Assembly (NCBI RefSeq): GCF_014189505.1
Contig: NZ_CP050301.1
Span: 1,495,501 to 1,559,500 of the forward strand
Source: Phyllobacterium sp. 628
GTDB lineage: Bacteria; Pseudomonadota; Alphaproteobacteria; Rhizobiales; Rhizobiaceae
Length of the DNA stretch: 64,000 nucleotides
Direction: 5' to 3'
The first letter of the stretch is position 1, and every line of letters begins with the position of its first letter. The notes under the pieces are model-generated. The model saw nothing but the letters and a program-made list of their open reading frames with translations. It had not been told where the DNA came from and made no database searches. Both the position numbers and the translations under genes were made by a program. Below, one piece after another: positions 56,900 through 64,000 of this stretch.

Positions 56900-57958
56900 T
56901 CAGGGGATGATCTTGCGGGCCCTCAGATCGGCGAAAACCCGCATGAACATCTCTTGCGTATCGACATAGTCGTGAAATCCGGCACGGCGCAGTTTCGTGC
57001 CATCGGCAAAGAAATCATAATCCCAGCCGAAAACGAAATCGCCAAATCCCCATGCGGAAACATCGGCATAAGGCGTTGGGGCGAGGCGATGCTTTTTGAC
57101 CATCGCATTCCACAAAGGTTCTTTGTCGGCCATCACCACATTGAGCGACATCGGCAGAGGTGGCGCGACCTCCAGATCAAAGAACCTGGCGATTTTCGGC
57201 CACATCTCGCTCCAGCGGAACAGATCGCCATTGTTGATATTGTAGGCCTGATTTCCGCATGACGGATTGGTGGCAACGAACACCGTGGCGCGTGCCAGCA
57301 ATCCCGCATCGGTCATCTCCAGCAGACTGTGATAGGCACCGGGCTTTCCCGGAAAACGCAAGGGAATGCCAAGCTCTTTCGACATGGAGGCATAGACGGC
57401 AATGACGGATGCAAGATTCATCGGATTGCCCAAGGCATAACCAATCACTACGGATGGGCGCAGCGCCGACCATGTCCAGCTTTTGCCCTTCTGCAGGGCT
57501 TCAAGGAAATCCTGCTGGTCGATGTTGAATTCCGGCGGCATGTGGTTGGCGTCGCTCTCGCGCGCCGGGGTTTTGAACGGCCCGAGATGGGCGCCATAAA
57601 CCTTGTAACCCTGCATCAGGCTGATGTGCTCAAGCCTGGGCGCGATGGGTTCAATCGCTTCGACCACATTCACCAGCATGGCAAGATTCGGCGGCACCAG
57701 TTCCGCCCATGTCGGCCGGTCCTGATAGGCCGCGTAGAAAATATGGGTCACATCGGTGAGATGAGCGAGTTTCGCCTTGGCATCGGCGGCGTCGAGCAGA
57801 TCAACCGCGATATGACGGAGTTTGCCTTCCGAGGCTCCGCCCCGCCGTGACAGGCCGATAATCTCCCAGCCGCCGATTTCGACGAGATGCCGGATCAGAT
57901 TGCCGCCAATGATACCATTGGCACCAACAATCACTGCCTTTTTCGTTTCCTGTGTCAT
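56900..57958 (-). CDS. PRISE-like short-chain reductase/epimerase
   Basis: The 352-residue protein is an extended SDR: the NADP motif reads AVIVGANGIIGGNLIRHLVE and is followed by LSRRGG, the PRISE-type basic residues. It contains ISLMQGYKVYGAHLGPFKTP, with the Tyr of the catalytic region, and a C-terminal FGWDYDFFADGTKLRRAGF. PRISE enzymes reduce enones such as progesterone; bacterial substrates are unknown. I use the ATG at 57958 with GGAG upstream; ATG at 58000 adds 14 residues. Divergent from a LysR gene, its probable regulator. Confidence 0.85.
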   Translation of the reverse strand: MTQETKKAVIVGANGIIGGNLIRHLVEIGGWEIIGLSRRGGASEGKLRHIAVDLLDAADAKAKLAHLTDVTHIFYAAYQDRPTWAELVPPNLAMLVNVVEAIEPIAPRLEHISLMQGYKVYGAHLGPFKTPARESDANHMPPEFNIDQQDFLEALQKGKSWTWSALRPSVVIGYALGNPMNLASVIAVYASMSKELGIPLRFPGKPGAYHSLLEMTDAGLLARATVFVATNPSCGNQAYNINNGDLFRWSEMWPKIARFFDLEVAPPLPMSLNVVMADKEPLWNAMVKKHRLAPTPYADVSAWGFGDFVFGWDYDFFADGTKLRRAGFHDYVDTQEMFMRVFADLRARKIIP

Positions 57959-58020
57959 TGCAACAGCTCCGTTTGGTTTGTGCTGGTGATCCTCATTCAT
58001 TTGTTAATGTTTGCATAGAC

Positions 58021-58036
58021 GTTATAAATTGATAAC
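58021..58036. promoter_or_regulatory. candidate LysR operator between the PRISE-like gene and its regulator
   Basis: GTTAT-AAATTG-ATAAC is a perfect inverted repeat that contains a T-N11-A box. It lies in the AT-rich divergent promoter region between the PRISE-like gene and its LysR neighbour. Confidence 0.4.
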
Positions 58037-58064
58037 ATTCATAAGATTTTCTTTGAGGTGATTG

Positions 58065-58967
58065 ATGGACCGGTTTGCAGCGATGAGGACTTTTGTCCGG
58101 GTGGCGGAGCTTGGCACGCTGTCGGCAGCCGCGCGGGAGCTCGGCCTCACACAGCCCGCAATTAGCCAGCAGGTGGCGGCGCTGGAACGGCATCTCAACA
58201 TGCGCCTGCTGCATCGCTCAACCCGCCAGCTGGCATTGACGGAAAGCGGCGAGACCTATTACCAGCGCGCGCGCCATATCCTGCAAACGGTGGAAGAAGC
58301 GGAGGAGGAAGCCGCTGGGCTCTCCACCGGCGTGCAAGGCAATCTGCGCGTGCATGCGCCGGTGGGTTTCGGTCAGATGCACCTTGCCCCTATTGTCATT
58401 GATTTTCAGAAACAGCACCCGGATGTGTCCATCGAACTCATTCTGGATGACCGCTTTGCCGATCTTGTAGCTGAAGGCGTTGACGTTGCCATTCGCTTCG
58501 GCGCGCTGGCATCTTCCGGGCTCGTGGCGCGCAAACTTGCCAGTTTTGAGCGTATTCTTGTGGCTTCGCCGGATTATATCGCGAGGCACGGCAACCCGCA
58601 GACACCGGGCGAATTGTCGGATCACCGGCATGTGCGCTTTGTCTGGGCGCCGCAGGGAGAGGTTATACCGCTGGTGGGTTCTGAAGGGCCGGTCACAGTG
58701 CCGGTTCGCTCCGGTTTTCTCGCCAACAACGCCTTTGTCCTCAATCAGGCCTTGTGTGCGGGGCTGGGAATCGGCGGCGCACAGGTGCCACTGGTCCAGT
58801 CATTTCTCGATGAAAGTACGCTGGTCCGTGTGCTCCCGGCCTATCGCTATGCACCGATGGATATGCACGTCGTCTATCCCACGGCAAAGTTTCTGCCGCG
58901 CAAGGTGCGCGCTTTCGTCGATCATCTCGCCGCACGTATCAAAGGAATTCCCGGCTTGAATTCGTGA
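58065..58967 (+). CDS. LysR-family regulator divergent from the PRISE-like reductase
   Basis: The 300-residue protein has HTH near residues 16-40 (LGTLSAAARELGLTQPAISQQVAALE) and an effector domain of the CrgA type (LRVHAPVGFGQMHLAPIVIDF). ATG at 58065 follows TGAGGTG. It is divergent from the PRISE-like gene and its last base is seven bases from a miniature transposable element. The inducer is unknown. Confidence 0.88.
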   Translation: MDRFAAMRTFVRVAELGTLSAAARELGLTQPAISQQVAALERHLNMRLLHRSTRQLALTESGETYYQRARHILQTVEEAEEEAAGLSTGVQGNLRVHAPVGFGQMHLAPIVIDFQKQHPDVSIELILDDRFADLVAEGVDVAIRFGALASSGLVARKLASFERILVASPDYIARHGNPQTPGELSDHRHVRFVWAPQGEVIPLVGSEGPVTVPVRSGFLANNAFVLNQALCAGLGIGGAQVPLVQSFLDESTLVRVLPAYRYAPMDMHVVYPTAKFLPRKVRAFVDHLAARIKGIPGLNS

Positions 58968-58974
58968 TCGGAAC

Positions 58975-59243
58975 TAGGTCGTAAACTCATAAATCTGGCT
59001 GAAATGGTATGAGGCCATTTGTTCGGATACAAGGAGCAAAGGCGATGGGAATGTTTATCCATTCTCGAGCCTTTGCGACGCTGTAGCCGGGCAAATGGAC
59101 CACATCCTCCGGACGCCGAAACGGCTGCAAGCTGCAGTGTCGAGCCGCTCAGCCGGGGAAAAGGCCCCGCCCTTCGCATCTCTCCTCGCATCTTCTTGCC
59201 GTTTCAGGCGCCATTTCAGCCAGATTTATGAGTTTACGACCTA
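58975..59243. mobile_element. MITE with perfect 33-bp terminal inverted repeats
   Basis: The 269-bp element has exactly matching 33-base ends, at 58975-59007 (starting TAGGTCGTAAACTCAT) and 59211-59243 (ending ATGAGTTTACGACCTA). The interior encodes nothing recognisable. It starts and ends in TA-type bases, so a TA or short target duplication is possible, but I could not prove a duplication. It lies between the LysR stop and the MAPEG start. Such a structure is a non-autonomous element moved by a transposase coded elsewhere. Confidence 0.8.
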
Positions 59244-59298
59244 ACGCCTTGCGCAAAAAATGCACGCAGACGTAAGATGCGCGAAACAGGAGGAAACC

Positions 59299-59724
59299 AT
59301 GTCACAAACCGCAATTTTCTGGCCGCTGATCGCACTGACAGCGCTGGTTTACATCGTCTACCTCCTGATTTTCCTGCGCCGCCGGGATGCGATCAAGTTG
59401 GGGCAGGCATCCGCCCGCGATTTCAGGCTGCCCCTTAATGAACCGGAAGCCAGCGTCACGGTTATCCGCAACCTCAACAACCTCTACGAACTGCCGGTAC
59501 TGTTCTACGCGGTGTGCATCTCGCTCTGTGTGGTCAACGGTGTGTCATTTCTAGCGGTGGTGGTTGCGTGGCTGTTCGTGGCCGCGCGCGTTGCCCATAC
59601 CTTGGTGCATGTGACATCCAACCGGCTCAGACTGCGCCAGCCGATCTTTACCATCGGGTTTATTCTGAATGGCATTTTGTGGGTGATCCTGGCATTGCAT
59701 CTGGCGATACCGGCCACTGCTTAG
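59299..59724 (+). CDS. MAPEG-family membrane protein
   Basis: The 141-residue protein has four hydrophobic helices. After helix 1 the loop DFRLPLNEPEASVTVIRNLNN is followed by LYELPVLFYAVCISL, with Asn-Glu residues characteristic of MAPEG, and AARVAHTLVHVTSNRLRLR in the third. Eukaryotic MAPEG proteins use glutathione; the bacterial role is unknown. The ATG at 59299 follows AGGAGG; a longer frame from 59260 is unlikely. Confidence 0.85.
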   Translation: MSQTAIFWPLIALTALVYIVYLLIFLRRRDAIKLGQASARDFRLPLNEPEASVTVIRNLNNLYELPVLFYAVCISLCVVNGVSFLAVVVAWLFVAARVAHTLVHVTSNRLRLRQPIFTIGFILNGILWVILALHLAIPATA

Positions 59725-59756
59725 GGGGTGGCCAGCTTACGTATTGCAATCCTCCC

Positions 59757-59868
59757 TCTCCCTCATGGTGAGCCTGTCGAACCACGCACTATGGCGGTGT
59801 TAACGGCGTAGACATTTGCAAGGTGCATAAGCATGGTGCGTGGTTCGACAGGCTCACGATGAGGGAGA
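59757..59868. repeat. inverted-repeat element with 33-bp arms
   Basis: Arms at 59757-59789 and 59836-59868 are reverse complements with one mismatch and share GTGAGCCTGTCGAACCACGC, with a 46-base spacer. It lies between the convergent MAPEG and oxyR genes, so transcripts of either gene would carry a very stable hairpin. The sequence resembles a widespread family of alphaproteobacterial intergenic repeats. Copy number cannot be judged here. Confidence 0.75.
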
Positions 59869-59901
59869 TGGGTGGGTTGCAGCAGCGGCTCAGTCCCTAC
59901 G

Positions 59902-60831
59902 CTAAGCCGCCAATCCCCCCAGTTCCTCCGCTGAAATCAGCAAACCTCGACTGCAATCGACGATCGTTGTGGCCAGTGCCTCGAAATCATCCCGCCGTTC
60001 ACTTTGCCGACGCCAGATCAGGCCGATTTCCCGCGATGGTTCCGGATCGGCGAAGGCGATGATGCGGACATTGTTGCGGCTGGCTTCCGTGCGCACGGCA
60101 ATTTCCGGGATCAATGTAAGCCCCATACCGTGGCTGACCATCTGCAACAGCGTCGCCATGCTGGTTGCGCCGTAGTTGACCAACTGCCGCTGTTTGACGC
60201 TGGTGCATACAGCGAGCGCCTGATCGCGCAGGCAGTGGCCTTCTTCCAGCAGCAGCAGGCGTTCCAGCGCCACGCTCTCCTGCGTCATGGGGGACGTCAG
60301 AATATCGATATCATTGCTTGACGTAGCGATGAGAAAGCGGTCGCGAAACAGCGGCCTTGCCACCACCCCGTCACTATCGATTGGCAGTGCTGCGATCAGA
60401 GCATCCAAATCGCCCATACGTAAATCTTCAACGAGCTTCGACGTTACCGCCTCGCGCAACTCTATGGTCAGCTCCGGATAGGCCTCGCGCAGTGCCGGAA
60501 TGAGTATCGGCAACAGGTATGGTGCAATGGTCGGAATAATCCCCAGCCGCAGCCGCCCCTGCAGAATGCCGCGCTTTTGCGAGGCGAGTTCTTCCAGCGA
60601 GCGTATGCCATTCAAAATGCCGCGCACACGCGGCAGAAGCCGTTTGCCCATATCGGTCAGGACCACGCTGCGGCGTGTCCGCTCGAACAGCGTTGTTCCG
60701 AGCCGCTGCTCCATCTCGGCGATTTGCGCCGAAAGGGCAGGTTGAGAAACCCGCGCCAATTCCGCCGCTTTGCGGAAATGCAACGTGGTGGCGAGAATAT
60801 CGAAATAGCGCATTTGCCGGACAGAAAACAT
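59902..60831 (-). CDS. oxyR: hydrogen-peroxide-sensing regulator OxyR
   Basis: The 309-residue LysR protein has its HTH at about 17-45 and the two redox cysteines of OxyR at Cys200 and Cys209 (EEGHCLRDQALAVC), corresponding to Cys199/208 of E. coli. Peroxide oxidises them to a disulfide and switches the regulator to activation. It is divergent from katA, its expected main target. The ATG at 60831 is used; a TTG at 60840 would add three residues. Confidence 0.93.
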   Translation of the reverse strand: MFSVRQMRYFDILATTLHFRKAAELARVSQPALSAQIAEMEQRLGTTLFERTRRSVVLTDMGKRLLPRVRGILNGIRSLEELASQKRGILQGRLRLGIIPTIAPYLLPILIPALREAYPELTIELREAVTSKLVEDLRMGDLDALIAALPIDSDGVVARPLFRDRFLIATSSNDIDILTSPMTQESVALERLLLLEEGHCLRDQALAVCTSVKQRQLVNYGATSMATLLQMVSHGMGLTLIPEIAVRTEASRNNVRIIAFADPEPSREIGLIWRRQSERRDDFEALATTIVDCSRGLLISAEELGGLAA

Positions 60832-60864
60832 GATAACCAAATCCTATCAATAATAATTCTAAAT

Positions 60865-60901
60865 TCAATTGGAAACTATGATTGGAATAGTTCTATTGTG
60901 A
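60865..60901. promoter_or_regulatory. candidate OxyR site in the oxyR-katA intergenic region
   Basis: CTAT-N7-ATAG at 60876-60890 matches the inner two tetranucleotides of the OxyR consensus (ATAG-N7-CTAT-N7-ATAG-N7-CTAT). The outer two are poor. Position between the divergent genes suits control of both. Confidence 0.4.
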
Positions 60902-60976
60902 TGATGAGATCGTTGTAAGCCGTGTGCTGCGCGATTTTGAAATAGTGTCACAACACGAAATTCAAGGGAGAAGCCA

Positions 60977-62473
60977 ATGGCTGACCGTCCGACGTTGACA
61001 ACCACTGCCGGTGCACCGGTATCAGACAATCAGAATTCGAGGACAGCCGGCGAGCGCGGCCCGGTTCTGCTGGACGATTATCAGCTGCTTGAAAAGCTTG
61101 CCCATCAGAATCGCGAACGTATCCCTGAGCGCGTTGTTCACGCCAAGGGCTGGGGCGCATTCGGAACGCTGAAAATCACCGGCGATATCTCCCGTTATAC
61201 CAAGGCAAAAGCCTTGCAGCCCGGTACTGAAACGCCGCTGCTGCTGCGTTTCTCCACGGTTGCCGGTGAGCTCGGTGCGGCCGATGCCGAGCGCGACGTG
61301 CGCGGCTTTGCGCTGAAATTCTACACAAGCGAAGGCAATTGGGATCTGGTCGGCAACAACACGCCGGTATTTTTCGTCCGCGATCCGCTGAAATTCCCTG
61401 ATTTCATCCACACGCAGAAGCGTCATCCGCGCACCAATATGCGTTCGGCCACAGCCATGTGGGACTTCTGGTCCCTGTCGCCGGAGAGCCTGCATCAGGT
61501 CACCATCCTGATGTCGGATCGCGGCCTGCCGGTCGCCCCGATGTACATGAACGGCTACGGCTCACACACCTATTCCTTCTGGAATGACAATGGCGAGCGT
61601 TTCTGGGTCAAATTCCACTTCAAGACCCAGCAGGGCCACAAGCATTACACCAATGCGGAAGCGGAAACGCTGATCGGCAAGTCGCGCGAAACCTATCAGG
61701 AAGAACTGTTCGGCGGCATTGAGCGCGGCGAATTCCCGAAATGGACCGTTCAGGTTCAGATTATGAGCGAAAGCGACGCGGAAAAGACCTCGTACAACCC
61801 GTTTGACCTGACAAAAGTCTGGCCGCACGGCGAATTCCCGCCAATCGAAATCGGCGTTATGGAACTCAACCGCAACGCCGACAACTATTTCGCCGAGATC
61901 GAACAGGCAGCGTTTTCGCCGTCCAACGTCGTTCCGGGCATCGGCCATTCGCCTGACAAGATGCTGCAGGCTCGCGTGTTCTCCTATGCGGATGCCCATC
62001 GCTATCGCCTCGGCACCCACTACGAAGCACTGCCGGTCAACCAGCCGAAGTGCCCGGTCCATCATTATCACAAGGATGGCCAGATGAACTTCATTGGCCA
62101 GAAAACCGGCAATGTTGATGCTTATTACGAGCCCAACAGCTTCTCCGGGGCCGTTGAACAGCCTTCGGCCAAAGAGCCGCCTCTGGCAATCTCCGGCAGT
62201 GCGGACCGTTATAACCATCGCATCGGCAACGATGACTATGGTCAGGTGACAGCTCTGTTCAACCTGTTCGATGCGGGCCAGCGCTCGCGTCTGTTCTCCA
62301 ACATCGCTGCGGCGATGGGCGGCGTTCCCGGTTATATCCTCGAGCGTCAGCTCGCGCATTTCCGGCAGGTTCACCCGGAATACGAAGCTGGCGTACGCGC
62401 AGCCCTGAAGGAAGCGCATGGCTATGAAGCCAATGCGATTTCCAATGAAGAGAAGCAGACAGCGGCCGAATAA
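60977..62473 (+). CDS. katA: monofunctional heme catalase KatA
   Basis: The 498-residue enzyme converts hydrogen peroxide to water and oxygen. The catalytic His lies in [13 protein letters not shown], the distal Asn in [16 protein letters not shown] region, and the proximal heme ligand Tyr in [14 protein letters not shown]. Length matches small-subunit clade-3 catalases that bind NADPH. The third residue after the distal His region reads KGWGAFG where many have KGAGAFG. ATG follows GGGAGAA. Divergent from oxyR; a strong terminator follows. Confidence 0.96.
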   Translation: MADRPTLTTTAGAPVSDNQNSRTAGERGPVLLDDYQLLEKLAHQNRERIPERVVHAKGWGAFGTLKITGDISRYTKAKALQPGTETPLLLRFSTVAGELGAADAERDVRGFALKFYTSEGNWDLVGNNTPVFFVRDPLKFPDFIHTQKRHPRTNMRSATAMWDFWSLSPESLHQVTILMSDRGLPVAPMYMNGYGSHTYSFWNDNGERFWVKFHFKTQQGHKHYTNAEAETLIGKSRETYQEELFGGIERGEFPKWTVQVQIMSESDAEKTSYNPFDLTKVWPHGEFPPIEIGVMELNRNADNYFAEIEQAAFSPSNVVPGIGHSPDKMLQARVFSYADAHRYRLGTHYEALPVNQPKCPVHHYHKDGQMNFIGQKTGNVDAYYEPNSFSGAVEQPSAKEPPLAISGSADRYNHRIGNDDYGQVTALFNLFDAGQRSRLFSNIAAAMGGVPGYILERQLAHFRQVHPEYEAGVRAALKEAHGYEANAISNEEKQTAAE

Positions 62474-62505
62474 TCGCCGCCTGCGCCATCTTTGTTGTTC
62501 AATGT

Positions 62506-62534
62506 GAAAGCCGGAGCATCACGCTCCGGCTTTC
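62506..62534 (+). terminator. terminator of katA
   Basis: A perfect 12-bp stem GAAAGCCGGAGC/GCTCCGGCTTTC with loop ATCAC, T-rich on the 3' side, 32 bases after katA and before rsmB. Confidence 0.85.
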
Positions 62535-62587
62535 TTTATCGGCTTTGCCATGTATGCGATGCCGGTAGATCAAAATAAGGAATTCCC

Positions 62588-63877
62588 ATGCGACTTGGCG
62601 GACGCCTGCAGGCGGCAATCGAAGTACTGGACGATATTGAGACCCGTAAACGCCCGGCTTCCGATGCGCTCAAGGATTGGGGCCTGTCACACCGCTTTGC
62701 CGGTGCGGGCGATCGCGCGGTTATAGGCAACATCGTCTACGACGCGCTGCGCCGCAAGTTGTCGCTCGGCTGGCGTATGGACAGCGATGCCGCACGCCAT
62801 ATCGCGTTCGGCGTGCTTCTCTCCGATGCGGAACTGGTTATTGACGACATCAATGCCGCGCTGGAAGGCGACAAGTTCGCACCCGAACCGCTGGAGGCCG
62901 AACGTATGGCCATCTGGCAGGCGCGTGATCTTGCCACTGCGCCGGATCATGTTCGTGCCGATGTGCCCGAATGGTGTATTCCACATTTTCAGGCGATCTT
63001 CGGTGATGCCTGGGTGGAACAGGCAGCGGCGCTCAGTGCCCGCCCGCCGGTCGATCTGCGCGTTAACACGCTGAAAGCTGACCGCGAAAAGGTGCTGAAG
63101 GAACTGGTGCGGGCAGGGGCCAACCCGGCGCCGCTGCTGGATACTGCCGTGCGCGTACCGCCATTGCGCGCCATGGGCCGTCACCCCAATGTGCAGGCGG
63201 AGCCGGCATTCCAGCGTGGTCTGTTTGAGGTGCAGGATCTTGGCTCACAGATTGCGGCCAGACTCAGCAATGCCAAGCCGGGTGAACAGGTGCTGGATTA
63301 TTGTGCCGGTGCTGGTGGCAAGACGCTGGCGCTCGCGGCCTTGATGGGCAACAAGGGCCAGATTCACGCCTATGACGCTGAGCGTGCCCGCCTCGCGCCG
63401 ATCTTCGACCGCTTGAAGCGGGCAGGGGTACGCAATGCGCAAGCTCATGCCAATCTCAGTGAACTTGTGCCGCTCGAAGGCCAGATGGACCTCGTTCTCG
63501 TAGATGCGCCATGCACAGGTTCCGGGACATGGCGCCGCCGCCCGGATGCCAAATGGCGTCTCAGCGATCAGCAGATGGAACGGCGTGAAGTCGAGCAGCG
63601 TGAGGTACTGGATGCAGCCAAGGCCTATGTCAAACCGGGCGGTCGGCTGGTCTATATCACCTGCTCGCTGTTTGCGCCGGAAAACGGCCGTCAGGTCGCT
63701 TCATTCCTCGAAAACAACACGGATTACAGCATAGTTGATACCCGTCCCCTCTGGCAGGAGGCTGTAGTAGCCGACGAGAAACTGGCGCCGCTGTTCAAGG
63801 ACGGAAGCACCATCCTGTCGCCGTTATCCACGTCCACAGATGGCTTCTTCATTTCTGTTCTCAGACGGGAAAAATAA
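62588..63877 (+). CDS. rsmB: 16S rRNA m5C methyltransferase RsmB (Sun/Fmu family)
   Basis: The 429-residue protein has a short N-terminal NusB-like region and a SAM-dependent RsmB core. The SAM loop is VLDYCAGAGGKTLALA; the two catalytic cysteines are in DAPCTGSGTWRRRPDAKW and YITCSLFAPENG. It makes m5C967 in 16S rRNA. The alphaproteobacterial form is shorter at the N terminus than E. coli RsmB. ATG at 62588 follows AAGGAATTCCC. Confidence 0.92.
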   Translation: MRLGGRLQAAIEVLDDIETRKRPASDALKDWGLSHRFAGAGDRAVIGNIVYDALRRKLSLGWRMDSDAARHIAFGVLLSDAELVIDDINAALEGDKFAPEPLEAERMAIWQARDLATAPDHVRADVPEWCIPHFQAIFGDAWVEQAAALSARPPVDLRVNTLKADREKVLKELVRAGANPAPLLDTAVRVPPLRAMGRHPNVQAEPAFQRGLFEVQDLGSQIAARLSNAKPGEQVLDYCAGAGGKTLALAALMGNKGQIHAYDAERARLAPIFDRLKRAGVRNAQAHANLSELVPLEGQMDLVLVDAPCTGSGTWRRRPDAKWRLSDQQMERREVEQREVLDAAKAYVKPGGRLVYITCSLFAPENGRQVASFLENNTDYSIVDTRPLWQEAVVADEKLAPLFKDGSTILSPLSTSTDGFFISVLRREK

Positions 63878-63925
63878 CAGTACAACTTTCCGCGATACCA
63901 GTTGTCGGCAGGAAAGGTTCCACCC

Positions 63926-64000
63926 ATGTCCCGGTCTATGGCGTTTCTGTTGTTTCTCGTGGTGACGATTGGTGGCGGCCTGGCCATCGGTTACATAACG
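63926..64000 (+). CDS. tspO: start of a probable TspO/MBR-family membrane protein (cut by the window end)
   Basis: Only 25 residues are visible: MSRSMAFLLFLVVTIGGG followed by LAIGYIT. The hydrophobic first helix with GGG-L-x-IG and a following Thr is the start of TspO/tryptophan-rich sensory proteins, which bind porphyrins and stress ligands. The ATG follows GGAAAGG with suitable spacing, 48 bases after rsmB. The rest is outside the window, so the assignment is tentative. Confidence 0.5.
   Translation, partial: MSRSMAFLLFLVVTIGGGLAIGYIT

Noticed and set aside
58922..59191. 89-codon frame spanning the MITE interior and the LysR end
   Set aside because: It crosses the element boundary and has no recognisable domain; the interior is better read as non-coding.

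Overview
The window looks like a chromosomal segment of an alphaproteobacterium of the order Hyphomicrobiales, most like the Brucella/Ochrobactrum/Phyllobacterium group. I infer this from gene content and protein style: an NAD-linked formate dehydrogenase of the fds type, a Wzm/Wzt exporter beside dTDP-rhamnose genes, a DUF1127-like/LysR pair, a small basic 43-residue protein, and a GppA/Ppx-like gene directly followed by rlmE. No database search was possible, so the genus is not fixed. Almost all of it reads as ordinary core or soft-core chromosome. I found no CRISPR array, no intact prophage and no complete defence system.

Layout. Bases 1-5759: urea ABC transporter urtABCDE behind a textbook sigma-54 promoter; urtB carries an apparent one-base frameshift. 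5826-14742: a LysR regulator, its probable palindromic operator, the formate dehydrogenase operon fdsG-fdsB-fdsA-fdhD-fdsD, and an oxalate/formate-type MFS antiporter. 15106-19861: a subtilisin-like autotransporter, a tiny DUF1127-like gene and a divergent LysR gene. 19931-27671: a giant alpha-2-macroglobulin with an N-terminal PAN-like domain, separated by a GC-rich palindromic repeat from its usual partner pbpC. 27723-33689: an RcnB-like periplasmic protein, degraded Mu-type transposase remnants, dadA, a cold-shock gene and several small genes of unknown function. 33725-35373: a divergent LysR/NADP-oxidoreductase pair. 35418-43982: surface polysaccharide genes (phosphohexomutase, rfbDBCA, wzm-wzt, a family 2 glycosyltransferase and an unrecognised acidic protein). 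44034-45271: an AT-rich patch with a small HTH gene, a frameshifted acetyltransferase and tRNA-Gln. 45580-64000: housekeeping and transport genes (Ppx/GppA, rlmE, DHA2 MFS pump, Tat-exported metallo-beta-lactamase-fold protein, ClC channel, LprI-like protein, guaB, DinB protein, MscS channel, PRISE-like reductase with a divergent LysR, MAPEG protein, oxyR-katA, rsmB and the start of a probable tspO). Two miniature inverted-repeat elements flank the MAPEG gene.

How it works together. The urt operon takes up urea under nitrogen limitation. The fds complex oxidises formate to CO2 with NAD+, with FdhD and FdsD as accessory proteins, and the antiporter may exchange formate for oxalate. The A2M/PbpC pair is a periplasmic protease trap coupled to peptidoglycan repair. 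The rfb, wzm-wzt and glycosyltransferase genes point to a rhamnose-containing O-antigen or capsule. OxyR and KatA form a peroxide-response pair. The features that most repay a second look are the 269-bp MITE with perfect 33-bp ends, the urtB and acetyltransferase frameshifts, the PAN-A2M architecture, the Mu remnant, the small-gene cluster at 31-34 kb and the orphan protein in the polysaccharide region.
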